From positions 97,239-161,238 of the forward strand of contig NZ_BSCT01000014.1 of assembly GCF_030159255.1 (NCBI RefSeq): a stretch of DNA of 64,000 bases. The letters run 5' to 3'. A program made the position numbers and the translations under genes. The DNA comes from Bradyrhizobium sp. SSBR45G. Its GTDB lineage: Bacteria; Pseudomonadota; Alphaproteobacteria; Rhizobiales; Xanthobacteraceae. Under the pieces are notes generated by a model, which was not told the origin of the DNA, did not search any database, and worked only from the letters and a program-made list of their open reading frames with translations. Below, piece after piece: positions 8,511 through 16,693 of this stretch. Within the stretch, counting starts at the first letter, position 1, and each line of letters starts with the position of its first letter.

Positions 8511-9332
8511 ATGCCGCGTGCGATGAACGTCGTTCCGAACCGGGGCAGCCGGATGCTGCTGGCGTTGCTGCCGTTCCTGCTGATCGCGCTGATCTACGTG
8601 GTCGGCTCCGCGCAGCGGCGGGCCGACAATCCCGACGACAAGCTGCTGCCGCCGGTCTCGGAGATGGTCGCGACGTCGAAGCGGCTCGCGACCGAGCCCG
8701 ATCGCCGCTCCGGCGACTACGTGCTGTGGTCAGATACGGCGGCGAGCCTGCAGCGGCTGGCGCTCGGGCTCGGCATCGCCGCCGTCATCGGTCTGGTGCT
8801 CGGCCTCGCGATCGGGCTGCTTCCGATCGCCGGCGCCGGCTTCGGCACATTGGTGGCGGTGCTCTCGATGATCCCGCCGATGGCGGTGCTGCCGGTGTTG
8901 TTCATCGTGTTCGGCCTCGGCGAATTGTCGAAGGTGGTTCTCATCATCATCGGCGTCACACCCACTCTGGTGCGAGACCTTTCGCTCGAGGTGCAGAACA
9001 TGCCGCGCGAGCAATTGATCAAGGCGCAGACGTTGGGCGGCTCGACCTGGCAGGTCGCGATCCGCGTGGTGCTGCCGCAGATCATGCCGCGGCTGATCCA
9101 GGGCCTGCGGCTGATGATCGGGCCTGCGTTCTTGTTCCTGATCTCGGCGGAGGCGATTGCCTCCGACGTCGGGCTCGGCTACCGCATCTTCCTCGTCAGG
9201 CGCTATCTGTCGATGGACGTGATCCTGCCCTATGTCGTCTGGATCACCTTGCTCGCCTATGTGCTCGACTATGCTCTGGTCTGGTTCGGGCAGCGCGCCT
9301 TTCCCTGGGCCTATGCGCAGGGGGGCCGCTGA
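8511..9332 (+). CDS. ABC transporter permease, guanidine/taurine type
   Basis: Inner-membrane permease of the BPD_transp_1 (SsuC/TauC-like) class, 273 residues, with about six membrane segments. The conserved ATPase-contact loop reads NMPREQLIKAQTLGGSTWQVA, close to the EAA consensus. The start ATG 8511 follows an AGGATTGAGGGAG stretch. The stop codon overlaps the ATG of the ATPase gene by one base (TGATG). It is read in the same operon as the riboswitch-controlled binding protein and should carry the same substrate. Confidence 0.87.
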   Translation: MPRAMNVVPNRGSRMLLALLPFLLIALIYVVGSAQRRADNPDDKLLPPVSEMVATSKRLATEPDRRSGDYVLWSDTAASLQRLALGLGIAAVIGLVLGLAIGLLPIAGAGFGTLVAVLSMIPPMAVLPVLFIVFGLGELSKVVLIIIGVTPTLVRDLSLEVQNMPREQLIKAQTLGGSTWQVAIRVVLPQIMPRLIQGLRLMIGPAFLFLISAEAIASDVGLGYRIFLVRRYLSMDVILPYVVWITLLAYVLDYALVWFGQRAFPWAYAQGGR

Positions 9333-10105
9333 TGAGCACGCTGTCGTTTCGCAACGTCTGGGTCGAGTACGGCAACCAGGTCGTGCTCGAGCGCATCAAT
9401 CTCGAGATCACCTCCGGCACCTTCCTGTCGATCGTCGGTCCCTCAGGCGCGGGAAAAAGCACGTTCCTGCGCCTGATCCTCGGCCAGGAGAAGCCAAGCC
9501 AAGGCGCGGTGCTGCTCGATGGCGAGCCGTTCCCCGCCGAGCCCGGCCCAGACCGGGGCATCGTGTTTCAGCGCTACTCGGTGTTCCCGCATCTCACCGT
9601 GCTCGGCAACGTGCTGCTCGGCTATGAGCTGGCCGCCAGCCCGTTCACGTCGCGGCTGTTCGGCACCGCGCGCAACGAGGCAGTTGAGAAGAGCCGCGCA
9701 CTGATCGAGGCCGTCGGCCTCGGCCCTCACAGCGACAAATATCCAAGCGCGCTGTCCGGCGGCATGCAGCAGCGGCTCGCGATCGCGCAGGCACTGGCAA
9801 AGCAGCCGCGCGTGCTGCTGCTCGACGAGCCGTTCGGCGCGCTCGATCCCGGCACCCGCGCGCAGATGCACGCGCTGATCAAGCCGCTGTGGCGCGAGCA
9901 CAAGATGACCATCGTGATGGTCACCCACGACATCAAGGAGGCGTTCGGCCTCGCCACGCGTTTGATCGCGCTCGACCGTCCGCGCAAGGATCCGCAGGCG
10001 CCGGAGCGCTTCGGCGCGCGCATCACCTACGATCTCGATCTCACGCGCGACAGCGCCGTGCCGGTGCTCGGATTCATCCGCGCCAGCGTGCAGGCCGCGC
10101 AATAG
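9332..10105 (+). CDS. ABC transporter ATP-binding protein, guanidine/taurine type
   Basis: Cytoplasmic ATPase, 257 residues. Walker A is GPSGAGKST, signature LSGGMQQRLAIAQAL, Walker B VLLLDEPFGALDPGT, H-loop VTHDIKEAFGLA. The subfamily is the TauB/SsuB-like one; the C-terminal IALDRPRKDPQAPERFGARITYDL tail is typical of the urea-carboxylase-associated type. Start codon overlaps the permease stop. Followed after 41 bases by the hydrolase gene. Confidence 0.9.
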   Translation: MSTLSFRNVWVEYGNQVVLERINLEITSGTFLSIVGPSGAGKSTFLRLILGQEKPSQGAVLLDGEPFPAEPGPDRGIVFQRYSVFPHLTVLGNVLLGYELAASPFTSRLFGTARNEAVEKSRALIEAVGLGPHSDKYPSALSGGMQQRLAIAQALAKQPRVLLLDEPFGALDPGTRAQMHALIKPLWREHKMTIVMVTHDIKEAFGLATRLIALDRPRKDPQAPERFGARITYDLDLTRDSAVPVLGFIRASVQAAQ

Positions 10106-10146
10106 TCAACCTCAAGAAACGTCGAAAGAAACGAAGGAGAGTTTTC

Positions 10147-11352
10147 ATGTCGTTCCCGTCAATGCGCCGCACGCGCCGCGCCGGATTGCAGCCGCAGCGC
10201 TGGAGCCTGCGCCGACACCATCCGGACTTCGACAAGATGTCGACGCAGGGCTGGCAGGCGCTGGAGGCCGAAGGCAAGCTGCCGACCAATGGCTGGCGCA
10301 AGGAGCGGCAATGGGCGCTCGACATGGGCCTGCCCGGCTCCGACAGCCTGACCGATCGCGACATCCCCACGTTTGCGCGTGGTGAGCTGCCGCATTTCGC
10401 CGGCATCAACACCTTCATGAAGGCGCCCTATGTCGAGAACGTCCGCGACGTCGCCAAATACGACGCCGCGGTGATCGGCATTCCGTTCGATTCCGGCACC
10501 ACCTATCGCCCGGGCACCCGCTTCGGGCCGCAGGGCATCCGCCGCATCTCCGCGCTCTACACGCCCTACAATTACGAGCTCGGCGTCGACCTGCGCGAGC
10601 AGATGACCCTGTGCGACGCCGGCGACGTCTTCACCATCCCCGCCAATCTGGAAAAGAGCTTTGACCAGATCAGCCGCGGCGTGGCGCATGTGTTCTCGTC
10701 GGGCGCGCTGCCGATCATGCTCGGCGGCGACCACTCGATCGGCTTTCCTTGCGTGCGCGGCATCGCGCAGTGCACCGACAAGAAGATCGGCATCATCCAT
10801 TTCGACCGTCACATCGACATCCAGGAGAAGGATCTCGACGAGCGCATGCACACCACGCCCTGGTACTGGGCGACCAATCTGCCGAACGTCTCGCCGACCA
10901 ATCTGGTGCAGCTCGGCATCGGCGGCTGGCAGGTGCCGCGCGAGGGCGTCGAGGTCGCGCGCAAGCGCAACACCAACGTGCTGACCATCGCCGACATCGA
11001 GAAGATCGGCCTGGAGAAGACCGCCGAGATCGCGCTGGAGCTGGCCTGGAAGGATGCCGACGCGGTCTACATCTCGTTCGACGTCGACTCCATCGATTGC
11101 GGCTTCGTGCCCGGCACCGGCTGGCCGGAGCCCGGCGGCTTCCTGCCGCGAGAGGCGCTCAAGCTGTTGGGTCTCGTTGCCGCCGAAGGCCTGTGCGGCC
11201 TCGAAGTCGTCGAGGTCTCGCCGCCCTACGACACCTCTGATATCACCGCGCTGATCGGCGTCCGCGTCGTCGTCGAGGCGCTGGGATCGATGGTCGCGCA
11301 TGGCAAGCTCGGCAGCCACAAGCACATCATCAACAAGCCGGTCAGCTATTGA
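10147..11352 (+). CDS. gdmH: ureohydrolase, probable nickel-dependent guanidine hydrolase
   Basis: 401-residue arginase/agmatinase-fold enzyme, probably cleaving guanidine to urea and ammonia in the cytoplasm. All metal ligands of the family are present: His196 in GGDHS, Asp220/His222/Asp224 in FDRHID (where arginases have DAHxD) and Asp312/Asp314 in DVDSID. An N-terminal extension of about 100 residues precedes the catalytic domain, as described for guanidine hydrolases. Start ATG 10147 has AAGGAG seven bases upstream. Context supports guanidine over agmatine: a ykkC riboswitch and matching transporter precede it, and a His-rich protein follows 8 bases later. Agmatinase or another guanidino-acid hydrolase remains possible. 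Confidence 0.82.
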   Translation: MSFPSMRRTRRAGLQPQRWSLRRHHPDFDKMSTQGWQALEAEGKLPTNGWRKERQWALDMGLPGSDSLTDRDIPTFARGELPHFAGINTFMKAPYVENVRDVAKYDAAVIGIPFDSGTTYRPGTRFGPQGIRRISALYTPYNYELGVDLREQMTLCDAGDVFTIPANLEKSFDQISRGVAHVFSSGALPIMLGGDHSIGFPCVRGIAQCTDKKIGIIHFDRHIDIQEKDLDERMHTTPWYWATNLPNVSPTNLVQLGIGGWQVPREGVEVARKRNTNVLTIADIEKIGLEKTAEIALELAWKDADAVYISFDVDSIDCGFVPGTGWPEPGGFLPREALKLLGLVAAEGLCGLEVVEVSPPYDTSDITALIGVRVVVEALGSMVAHGKLGSHKHIINKPVSY

Positions 11353-11360
11353 GGCCCGCG

Positions 11361-11867
11361 ATGCGACATCATCACCACCATCACGGCCATCCCCATGATC
11401 ACCACCACGATCATGGCCATGACCATCAACACGACCACGATCATCCGCCGCACGGTCCCGGGCACAACCATGCGCACGGTCGCTCGCCGGTGCAGTGGCA
11501 GACGCCGCATCAGCCGGAGGGAGCCAAGCCCGCGCCGGTGCTCGAGCCCGATCTCGACAAGGTCGAAGCCGCCTTCGTCGACGGCTTCATCGCCGCACCC
11601 GACCCGACCAGCTTTCTCAGATTGGCGCGTGTCCCATTCGAGATCCTGCGCGATGGCGAAAGCCTCAAGCTGCTGCGCGTCGAGATCGACGCACTCACCG
11701 ACGTCGGCAGCCTGACGCCGCATCTCGGCGGCAGCACCTTCCGCTACGATCCGCTGCCGTCGAACTTCATCTCGCGGCGCCGCCGCCTGCGCTTCATCTA
11801 TTTCGAGGGTGCGGGCCTCACGCCGCTGACCTATGCGGAGCTGCGGGAGATGGAGACGAGGGGCTGA
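11361..11867 (+). CDS. histidine-rich metal-binding protein, candidate nickel chaperone for the hydrolase
   Basis: 168 residues. Residues 3-39 contain 21 histidines, interspersed with Asp and Gly, a composition seen in nickel-storing tails of HypB, UreE and SlyD-type proteins. The remaining 125 residues form a compact domain (VEAAFVDGFIAAPDPTSFLRLARVPFE ... then GGSTFRYDPLPSNF and RRRRLRFIYFEG) that I do not recognise. The gene starts 8 bases after the ureohydrolase stop, so it is translationally coupled to it. Known guanidine hydrolases need nickel and HypA/HypB-like helpers; none is seen here, so this protein may take that role. Zinc or cobalt binding is equally compatible with the sequence. 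Confidence 0.75.
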   Translation: MRHHHHHHGHPHDHHHDHGHDHQHDHDHPPHGPGHNHAHGRSPVQWQTPHQPEGAKPAPVLEPDLDKVEAAFVDGFIAAPDPTSFLRLARVPFEILRDGESLKLLRVEIDALTDVGSLTPHLGGSTFRYDPLPSNFISRRRRLRFIYFEGAGLTPLTYAELREMETRG

Positions 11868-11998
11868 TCCGATCCATGATCGGCTCATTCCGGCCTGTCC
11901 GCTTGCGCGAAGTCTGCTGTTGTCGTTAGACCATCTCTCAATCATGGCGTGTGTCGTCGGGGTCAACCGATCCCGGCGGCCGGTTGCGGGAGGGAACG

Positions 11999-12415
11999 AT
12001 GGCGGACGGGCAGAGCTGCGACACGGGGGCGGAGTTCGTCGCTCGGACATTGAGCGACGCGTTGCGATGGAGTCGCAATGGACAGAAGCTTTGGAGCTTC
12101 GCCAATCACGGCTCGACCGTCTGTGTCGTGGTGTTCAGTGCAACGGCCGCCGTGCTGTCGCAGACGAACGCGAGCATTCTCAACCAGGATCCGAAGACCC
12201 TGGCGACGGTGCTGTCGCTGTGCGTGACGATCCTCTCGACGGTGCAGTCCAAGCTCGGCTTCGAGCGCAAATGGGTCGCCAACCGGATGACGCACAGCGC
12301 GCTGAATCGGCTCCTGATCGATGAAAAGACCGGCGCCGACGTCCAGGACATCAAGGAAAAGCTGAAGACGATCCTGGACGCCCACGACAGGGCAGTCGCT
12401 GCGACCGGCGGCTGA
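11999..12415 (+). CDS. two-helix membrane protein with helical tail, unknown
   Basis: 138 residues from ATG 11999, chosen because GGGAGGGAACG precedes it. After a soluble N-terminus (MADGQSCDTGAEFVARTLSDAL) there are two hydrophobic segments near STVCVVVFSATAAVLS and LATVLSLCVTILSTV, then a charged helical tail LIDEKTGADVQDIKEKLK. The layout is reminiscent of small SLATT-type pore proteins, but the match is only architectural. It is followed by a convergent P-loop gene and may be monocistronic. Function unknown. Confidence 0.6.
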   Translation: MADGQSCDTGAEFVARTLSDALRWSRNGQKLWSFANHGSTVCVVVFSATAAVLSQTNASILNQDPKTLATVLSLCVTILSTVQSKLGFERKWVANRMTHSALNRLLIDEKTGADVQDIKEKLKTILDAHDRAVAATGG

Positions 12416-12451
12416 CGTCGCAGGCGTCGAGGGCGTCGTGCCGTTTACAGC

Positions 12452-12997
12452 TCACGCGCCGTCAGCACGTGGCGTAAGCCCGTAGTGTATGGCGAAGCGA
12501 TCTGCGGCAGCTTCAGCCGTCAACTCGCTCGTATCGATTGTCAGGCAGTCCGAGCGGACCGGAGTGAACTGATAGATGCCAAGCTCGCGGCGCAGCGTAT
12601 CCGGTGACGTCATCTTGCGGCGAGCGACTCGGTCGGCGTTGCCGACCCGCTGCAGCGCGTCGTCGATCGAGCAATGCAGGAAAACCGGCAGCAGCTCGCC
12701 GCCGCAGCGCTGCATGATCTGCTCGAATCCCTGATACTTCGGGCGGTCGTGAGGCTCGGCGTAGCAGCACGTCGTCACGACGAGCGGCACGCCATGGCGG
12801 GCGGCCGCCTCGAACGTGGCGCACCTGACGTCGTAAACGAGCTCCCAGAACCCCGGTGCGCCGAATTCGAAAACCGTGCGTGCAACGTCGATTGCCGCAT
12901 GATTGTCATGTAGCCGGCCGTCGACGCGTTGTAGCAGCGCCTTCGCCGTCGTCAGCTTGCCGACAGCGGGTGCTCCGTGAAGAAAAATCAGCTTCAT
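12452..12997 (-). CDS. P-loop kinase-like protein (AAA_33 type)
   Basis: 181 residues from MKLIFLHGAPAVGK. The Walker A motif GAPAVGKLT sits at the N-terminus, and the fold looks like a small-molecule or nucleoside-kinase type P-loop protein (FLHCSIDDALQRVGNADR region, RRELGIYQFTP, then LTIDTSELTAEAAADRF). Such genes often phosphorylate small metabolites or antibiotics, but the substrate cannot be read. Convergent with the 11999-12415 gene, 36 bases away. Confidence 0.7.
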   Translation of the reverse strand: MKLIFLHGAPAVGKLTTAKALLQRVDGRLHDNHAAIDVARTVFEFGAPGFWELVYDVRCATFEAAARHGVPLVVTTCCYAEPHDRPKYQGFEQIMQRCGGELLPVFLHCSIDDALQRVGNADRVARRKMTSPDTLRRELGIYQFTPVRSDCLTIDTSELTAEAAADRFAIHYGLTPRADGA

Positions 12998-13061
12998 CCG
13001 GGAAGCATATCGGCAGGTTGACGCAACTTCGAGACCAAAGCGGTCTGCGCCGGCTAGCTTT

Positions 13062-13985
13062 TCACCCCCGCGCGAACATCCGCGCTTCGTTGGCAATCAC
13101 CGGCTTCACCGCCTCGCCCAGCCGCGCAGCGGCCGCATCGACCGTCAGGCCCGCGGTATCGACCACCGCATTGGCGCGGGCATAGAGCGGCTCGCGGCTG
13201 GCCAGGATGTTGCGCAGCTCGGCCATCGCGGAGCGGTCGTCGGCCATCGGGCGCAGATCGCCTTGGCCGCGCACGCGCGCCATATGCTCCTCCGGCTCGG
13301 CCTTCAGCCAGATCGTGTAGAACGAGGTCAGGATCAGGTCGAAGGTGACCGGCTCGGAGACGATGCCGCCGCCGGTCGCCAGCACCATCGGCTCCTTGCG
13401 CGCGAGCAACTGCACCAGCGCCGCCTGCTCCATGCGGCGAAAGCCTTCCTGGCCGTAGAGCGCGATGATCTCGGCAACTGAGAGCCCGTTCTGCCGCTCG
13501 ATCTCCTTGTTCAGCTCGACGAAACTCCAGCCGATCCGCTCCGCGAGCATCCTGCCGAGCGTCGATTTGCCGGCGCCGCGCAGACCGATCAGCGCAATGC
13601 CCGAGAATGCGCGCCGCAGCGGCGCCGACGAGCCGCCAGCAAGCAGGTCCTTGACCTGCGCGATCTGGCTCGGGCTCGCCTTCTTCAGGAGATCACGGAT
13701 GACCGGCCAGTCGGGTGACGGCTCGCCGCCGGGAATGATGTCGTCGAGCGGCGCATTGATCGCATTGGCGATGCGGCGCAGCAGCACGATCGAGACGTTG
13801 CCTTTGCCGCTCTCGAGCTGGGCGATGTAACGTTCGGAAATGCCGGAAACCTCGGCCAGCACCTTGCGCGACATGCCGGCGAGGCCGCGCATCCGCCGCA
13901 CCCGCTGGCCCAGCTGATCGAGGAAGGCGGTCTCGGCCGCGGACTGGCCGTCGTCGTCCCGCTCGGCGTCGCTGTGTGGCGTCAT
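13062..13985 (-). CDS. boxR: BoxR-type transcriptional regulator (HTH plus shikimate-kinase-like domain)
   Basis: 307 residues with two parts: an XRE-family helix-turn-helix (about residues 25-85, including GISERYIAQLESGKGN) and a C-terminal shikimate-kinase-like domain with P-loop GLRGAGKST at 134-142 and ATGGGIV. This fusion is diagnostic of the BzdR/BoxR group, which senses benzoyl-CoA through the kinase-like domain and represses benzoate genes without inducer. The gene is divergent from benzoate-CoA ligase with a 109-base shared region containing a perfect palindrome. Ligand and role are taken from the characterised family members. Confidence 0.93.
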   Translation of the reverse strand: MTPHSDAERDDDGQSAAETAFLDQLGQRVRRMRGLAGMSRKVLAEVSGISERYIAQLESGKGNVSIVLLRRIANAINAPLDDIIPGGEPSPDWPVIRDLLKKASPSQIAQVKDLLAGGSSAPLRRAFSGIALIGLRGAGKSTLGRMLAERIGWSFVELNKEIERQNGLSVAEIIALYGQEGFRRMEQAALVQLLARKEPMVLATGGGIVSEPVTFDLILTSFYTIWLKAEPEEHMARVRGQGDLRPMADDRSAMAELRNILASREPLYARANAVVDTAGLTVDAAAARLGEAVKPVIANEARMFARG

Positions 13986-14030
13986 GTCCCTGAAGCACTC
14001 TTTGGCTAGGAAACATAATGCCGGGGAGGA

Positions 14031-14075
14031 TTGACAGCAAGCGCCGTTGGTGGCCTTCTATGAATTATAATTCAA
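14031..14075 (+). promoter_or_regulatory. boxR/bcl intergenic promoter with palindromic operator
   Basis: TTGACA at 14031-14036 is a perfect -35 hexamer. TGAATTATAATTCA at 14061-14074 is a perfect 14-bp palindrome that contains TATAAT (14066-14071). Read as GAATTATAATTCAA (14062-14075) it matches 10 of 14 positions of the boxC-upstream site. It lies 20 bases before the ligase start codon, so a bound repressor would block initiation of the ligase gene. Confidence 0.5.
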
Positions 14076-14094
14076 AAATCGGGGGAGGAACGCC

Positions 14095-15630
14095 GTGAAG
14101 TCGTACAATGCGGTGTCGTGGTTGCTTGACCGCAATGTCGAGGCGGGCCGTGGCGAAAAGCTCGCCTACACGGATACGGTCTCCGAGCTGACCTATCGCG
14201 GCCTGCGAGAGCAGACCTGCCGCGTCGCCAACCTGCTGCGCCGTCTCGGCGTGCGCCGCGAGGAACGCGTGGCGATGATCATGCTCGACACGGTGGATTT
14301 CCCGGCGGTGTTTCTCGGCGCGATGCGCGCCGGCATCGTTCCGGTGCCGCTCAACACGCTGCTGACATCCGAACAATATGCCTATGTGCTGGCGGACTGC
14401 CGCGCCCGCGTGCTGTTCGTCTCCGAGGCGCTCTACCCGGTCGTCAAGGACATCGTCGGGCGGATGCCCGATCTTGATTGTGTCGTGGTGTCCGGCACCA
14501 ATGCCTTCGGCCACAAGCTGCTCAATGAGGAGCTCGCGCATGAGAGCGATCAGTTCGAGACCGTCGCGACGCATGAGGATGAGTCGGCGTTCTGGCTCTA
14601 TTCCTCCGGATCGACCGGCATGCCCAAGGGCGTGCGCCACCTCCATGGCAATCTCGCCGCGACCGCCGAGACCTATGCCAAGCAGGTGCTCGGCATCCGC
14701 GAGGACGACATCTGCCTGTCTGCGGCAAAACTGTTCTTCGCCTACGGGCTCGGCAATGCGCTGACGTTCCCGCTGTCGGTCGGCGCCACCACGGTCCTCA
14801 ATTCAGAGCGGCCGACACCGGCGCTGATGTTCAAGCTGCTCAACCGCTACAACCCGACCATCTTCTACGGCGTACCGACCTTGTTCGCGGCGATGCTGCA
14901 CGATGAATCGCTGCGCCACGAGAAAGCCGGCGGGGCCTTGCGCATCTGTACCTCGGCCGGCGAGGCGCTGCCGGAGTCGGTCGGCAATGCCTGGAAGACG
15001 CGCTTCGGCGTCGACATTCTCGATGGCGTCGGCTCGACCGAGCTGCTGCACATCTTCCTGTCGAACGTGCCGGGCGACATCAAATACGGCTCCGCAGGCC
15101 GCCCGGTGCCCGGCTATCAGGTCCGCCTCGTCAACGAAGCGGGCCAGGACGTGCCCGACGGCGAGGTCGGCGAGATGCTGGTGCACGCGCCCTCGGCGGG
15201 CGAAGGCTACTGGAACCAGCGCCACAAGACCCGCTCCACCTTTGAAGGCTACTGGACCCGCACCGGCGACAAATATGTCCGCGACGGCGAAGGCCGCTAT
15301 ACCTTCTGCGGTCGTTCCGACGACATGTTCAAGGTCTCCGGCATCTGGGTCTCGCCGTTCGAGGTCGAGAGCGCGCTGATCACGCATCCCTCGGTGCTGG
15401 AGGCGGCCGTGGTGCCGGAGGCTGATCCGGAAGGGCTGTTGAAGCCCAAAGCCTATGTCGTGCTGCGCCCGAGCGTCGACCGCTCGACGCTGCACGAGGC
15501 GCTCAAGGAGCACGTCAAGCAGAAGATCGGCCCGTGGAAATATCCGCGCTGGATCGAAGTGGTGGAGTCGTTGCCGAAGACGGCGACCGGCAAGATCCAG
15601 CGCTTCAAGCTGCGCGAGGGGGCGCAATAG
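14095..15630 (+). CDS. bclA: benzoate-CoA ligase
   Basis: AMP-forming acyl-CoA synthetase, 511 residues, activating benzoate to benzoyl-CoA with ATP and CoA in the cytoplasm; first step of the box pathway. The AMP-binding motif YSSGSTGMPKG starts at residue 169, followed by the YGLGNALTFPLSVGAT segment, GSTELLHIFLSN, the hinge TGDKYVRDGEGRYTFCGRSDDMFKVSG and the catalytic lysine region LPKTATGKIQR. Start GTG 14095 has GGAGG at 14084-14088. Divergent from boxR. Specificity for benzoate is inferred from context and overall similarity to known ligases; hydroxybenzoates are an alternative. Confidence 0.92.
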   Translation: MKSYNAVSWLLDRNVEAGRGEKLAYTDTVSELTYRGLREQTCRVANLLRRLGVRREERVAMIMLDTVDFPAVFLGAMRAGIVPVPLNTLLTSEQYAYVLADCRARVLFVSEALYPVVKDIVGRMPDLDCVVVSGTNAFGHKLLNEELAHESDQFETVATHEDESAFWLYSSGSTGMPKGVRHLHGNLAATAETYAKQVLGIREDDICLSAAKLFFAYGLGNALTFPLSVGATTVLNSERPTPALMFKLLNRYNPTIFYGVPTLFAAMLHDESLRHEKAGGALRICTSAGEALPESVGNAWKTRFGVDILDGVGSTELLHIFLSNVPGDIKYGSAGRPVPGYQVRLVNEAGQDVPDGEVGEMLVHAPSAGEGYWNQRHKTRSTFEGYWTRTGDKYVRDGEGRYTFCGRSDDMFKVSGIWVSPFEVESALITHPSVLEAAVVPEADPEGLLKPKAYVVLRPSVDRSTLHEALKEHVKQKIGPWKYPRWIEVVESLPKTATGKIQRFKLREGAQ

Positions 15631-15735
15631 TTCGATCTCCTGCTCAGGCCTCGGTGCGCTGCCTCTCCCCGTTCTTACCGGGCCGCGACGCGCTTCGCTC
15701 GCGCGTACAACACGAACTTCAGCGTGGAGATCGCG

Positions 15736-16539
15736 ATGACTTTGACTGCATCAGGCTTTCTCACCATCGACTCCGCCGCGCTCGAATATCGCCTGATCGG
15801 TCCGCAGCCTTCCGACGCCCCATGCATCGTGCTGCTGCATGAAGGGCTCGGCTCGGTCGGCCTGTGGGGCGACTTCCCCGACAGGCTGCAAGCCGCCACC
15901 GGCGCCGCGGTGTTCGGCTATTCCCGCGCCGGATACGGCGCCTCAAGCCCGGTAACGTTGCCGCGGCCGCTCGACTACATGCACCGCGAAGCCAATGACG
16001 TGCTGCCGAAGCTGCTCGATGCGATCGGCTTCCAGCGCGGGCTGCTCGTTGGCCACTCCGACGGGGCCTCGATCGCGGCCATCTACGCCGGCAGCCATGC
16101 CGATTATCGCCTCGACGGCGTCGTGCTGATCGCGCCGCACGTCATCGTCGAGGACGTCTCGGTCTCCTCCATCGCTGCCATCAAGACCGCCTACGAGACC
16201 ACGGAGCTGCGTGCCAAGCTGGCGCGCTGGCACAAGGACGTCGACAACGCCTTCTATGGCTGGAATGGCGCCTGGCTCGATCCGGCCTTCCGGGCCTGGG
16301 ACATCACCGATTGCCTTGCCTACATTCGCGTACCCGTCGCCGTCATCCAAGGTGCCGACGACCAGTATGGTACCGTTCGTCAGGTCGAGATCATTCAGCA
16401 GGAGTGCTACTGCCCGGTGGAGGTCACGATGCTGCCCGGCACCGGCCACTCGCCGCATCGCGAAGCGGCCGACGCGACACTCGTGACGATCTGTGATTTT
16501 GTCGCTGCAAGTCGTCAGCCCCAGATCGCCAGAGCCTAA
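15736..16539 (+). CDS. alpha/beta hydrolase in the box cluster
   Basis: 267 residues with an alpha/beta-hydrolase fold: nucleophile elbow GHSDGAS, acid region GADDQYG and catalytic His in GTGHSPHR. ATG 15736 is preferred over GTG 15724 because GGAG lies six bases before it. Downstream of benzoate-CoA ligase on the same strand after 105 bases, so likely co-transcribed. Related hydrolases accompany box genes and could hydrolyse a CoA ester or lactone, for example to rescue stalled benzoyl-CoA; the actual substrate is unknown. Confidence 0.75.
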   Translation: MTLTASGFLTIDSAALEYRLIGPQPSDAPCIVLLHEGLGSVGLWGDFPDRLQAATGAAVFGYSRAGYGASSPVTLPRPLDYMHREANDVLPKLLDAIGFQRGLLVGHSDGASIAAIYAGSHADYRLDGVVLIAPHVIVEDVSVSSIAAIKTAYETTELRAKLARWHKDVDNAFYGWNGAWLDPAFRAWDITDCLAYIRVPVAVIQGADDQYGTVRQVEIIQQECYCPVEVTMLPGTGHSPHREAADATLVTICDFVAASRQPQIARA

Positions 16540-16693
16540 TCGCCTTCGATCCGTGTTAGGATTGCGTTGAAACTTTGGCTGTGGTCTCTGATCCCACCGC
16601 AAGTTTCGCCTGTTGTGGTTGTCGCCGCGCGCTGGCGAACGAATTGCCGCCCGATCAGTATTTCTATTTGTTTTGGAGTTGATTGGCCTCTTC

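Noticed and set aside
10147..11352. Agmatinase (speB) as the primary name
   Set aside because: The riboswitch, transporter, long N-terminal extension and DRHID motif favour guanidine as substrate; agmatinase is kept only as an alternative.
12106..12385. Minus-strand frames opposite the 11999-12415 gene
   Set aside because: They are frame shadows of the plus-strand gene, which has the better ribosome site and membrane segments.
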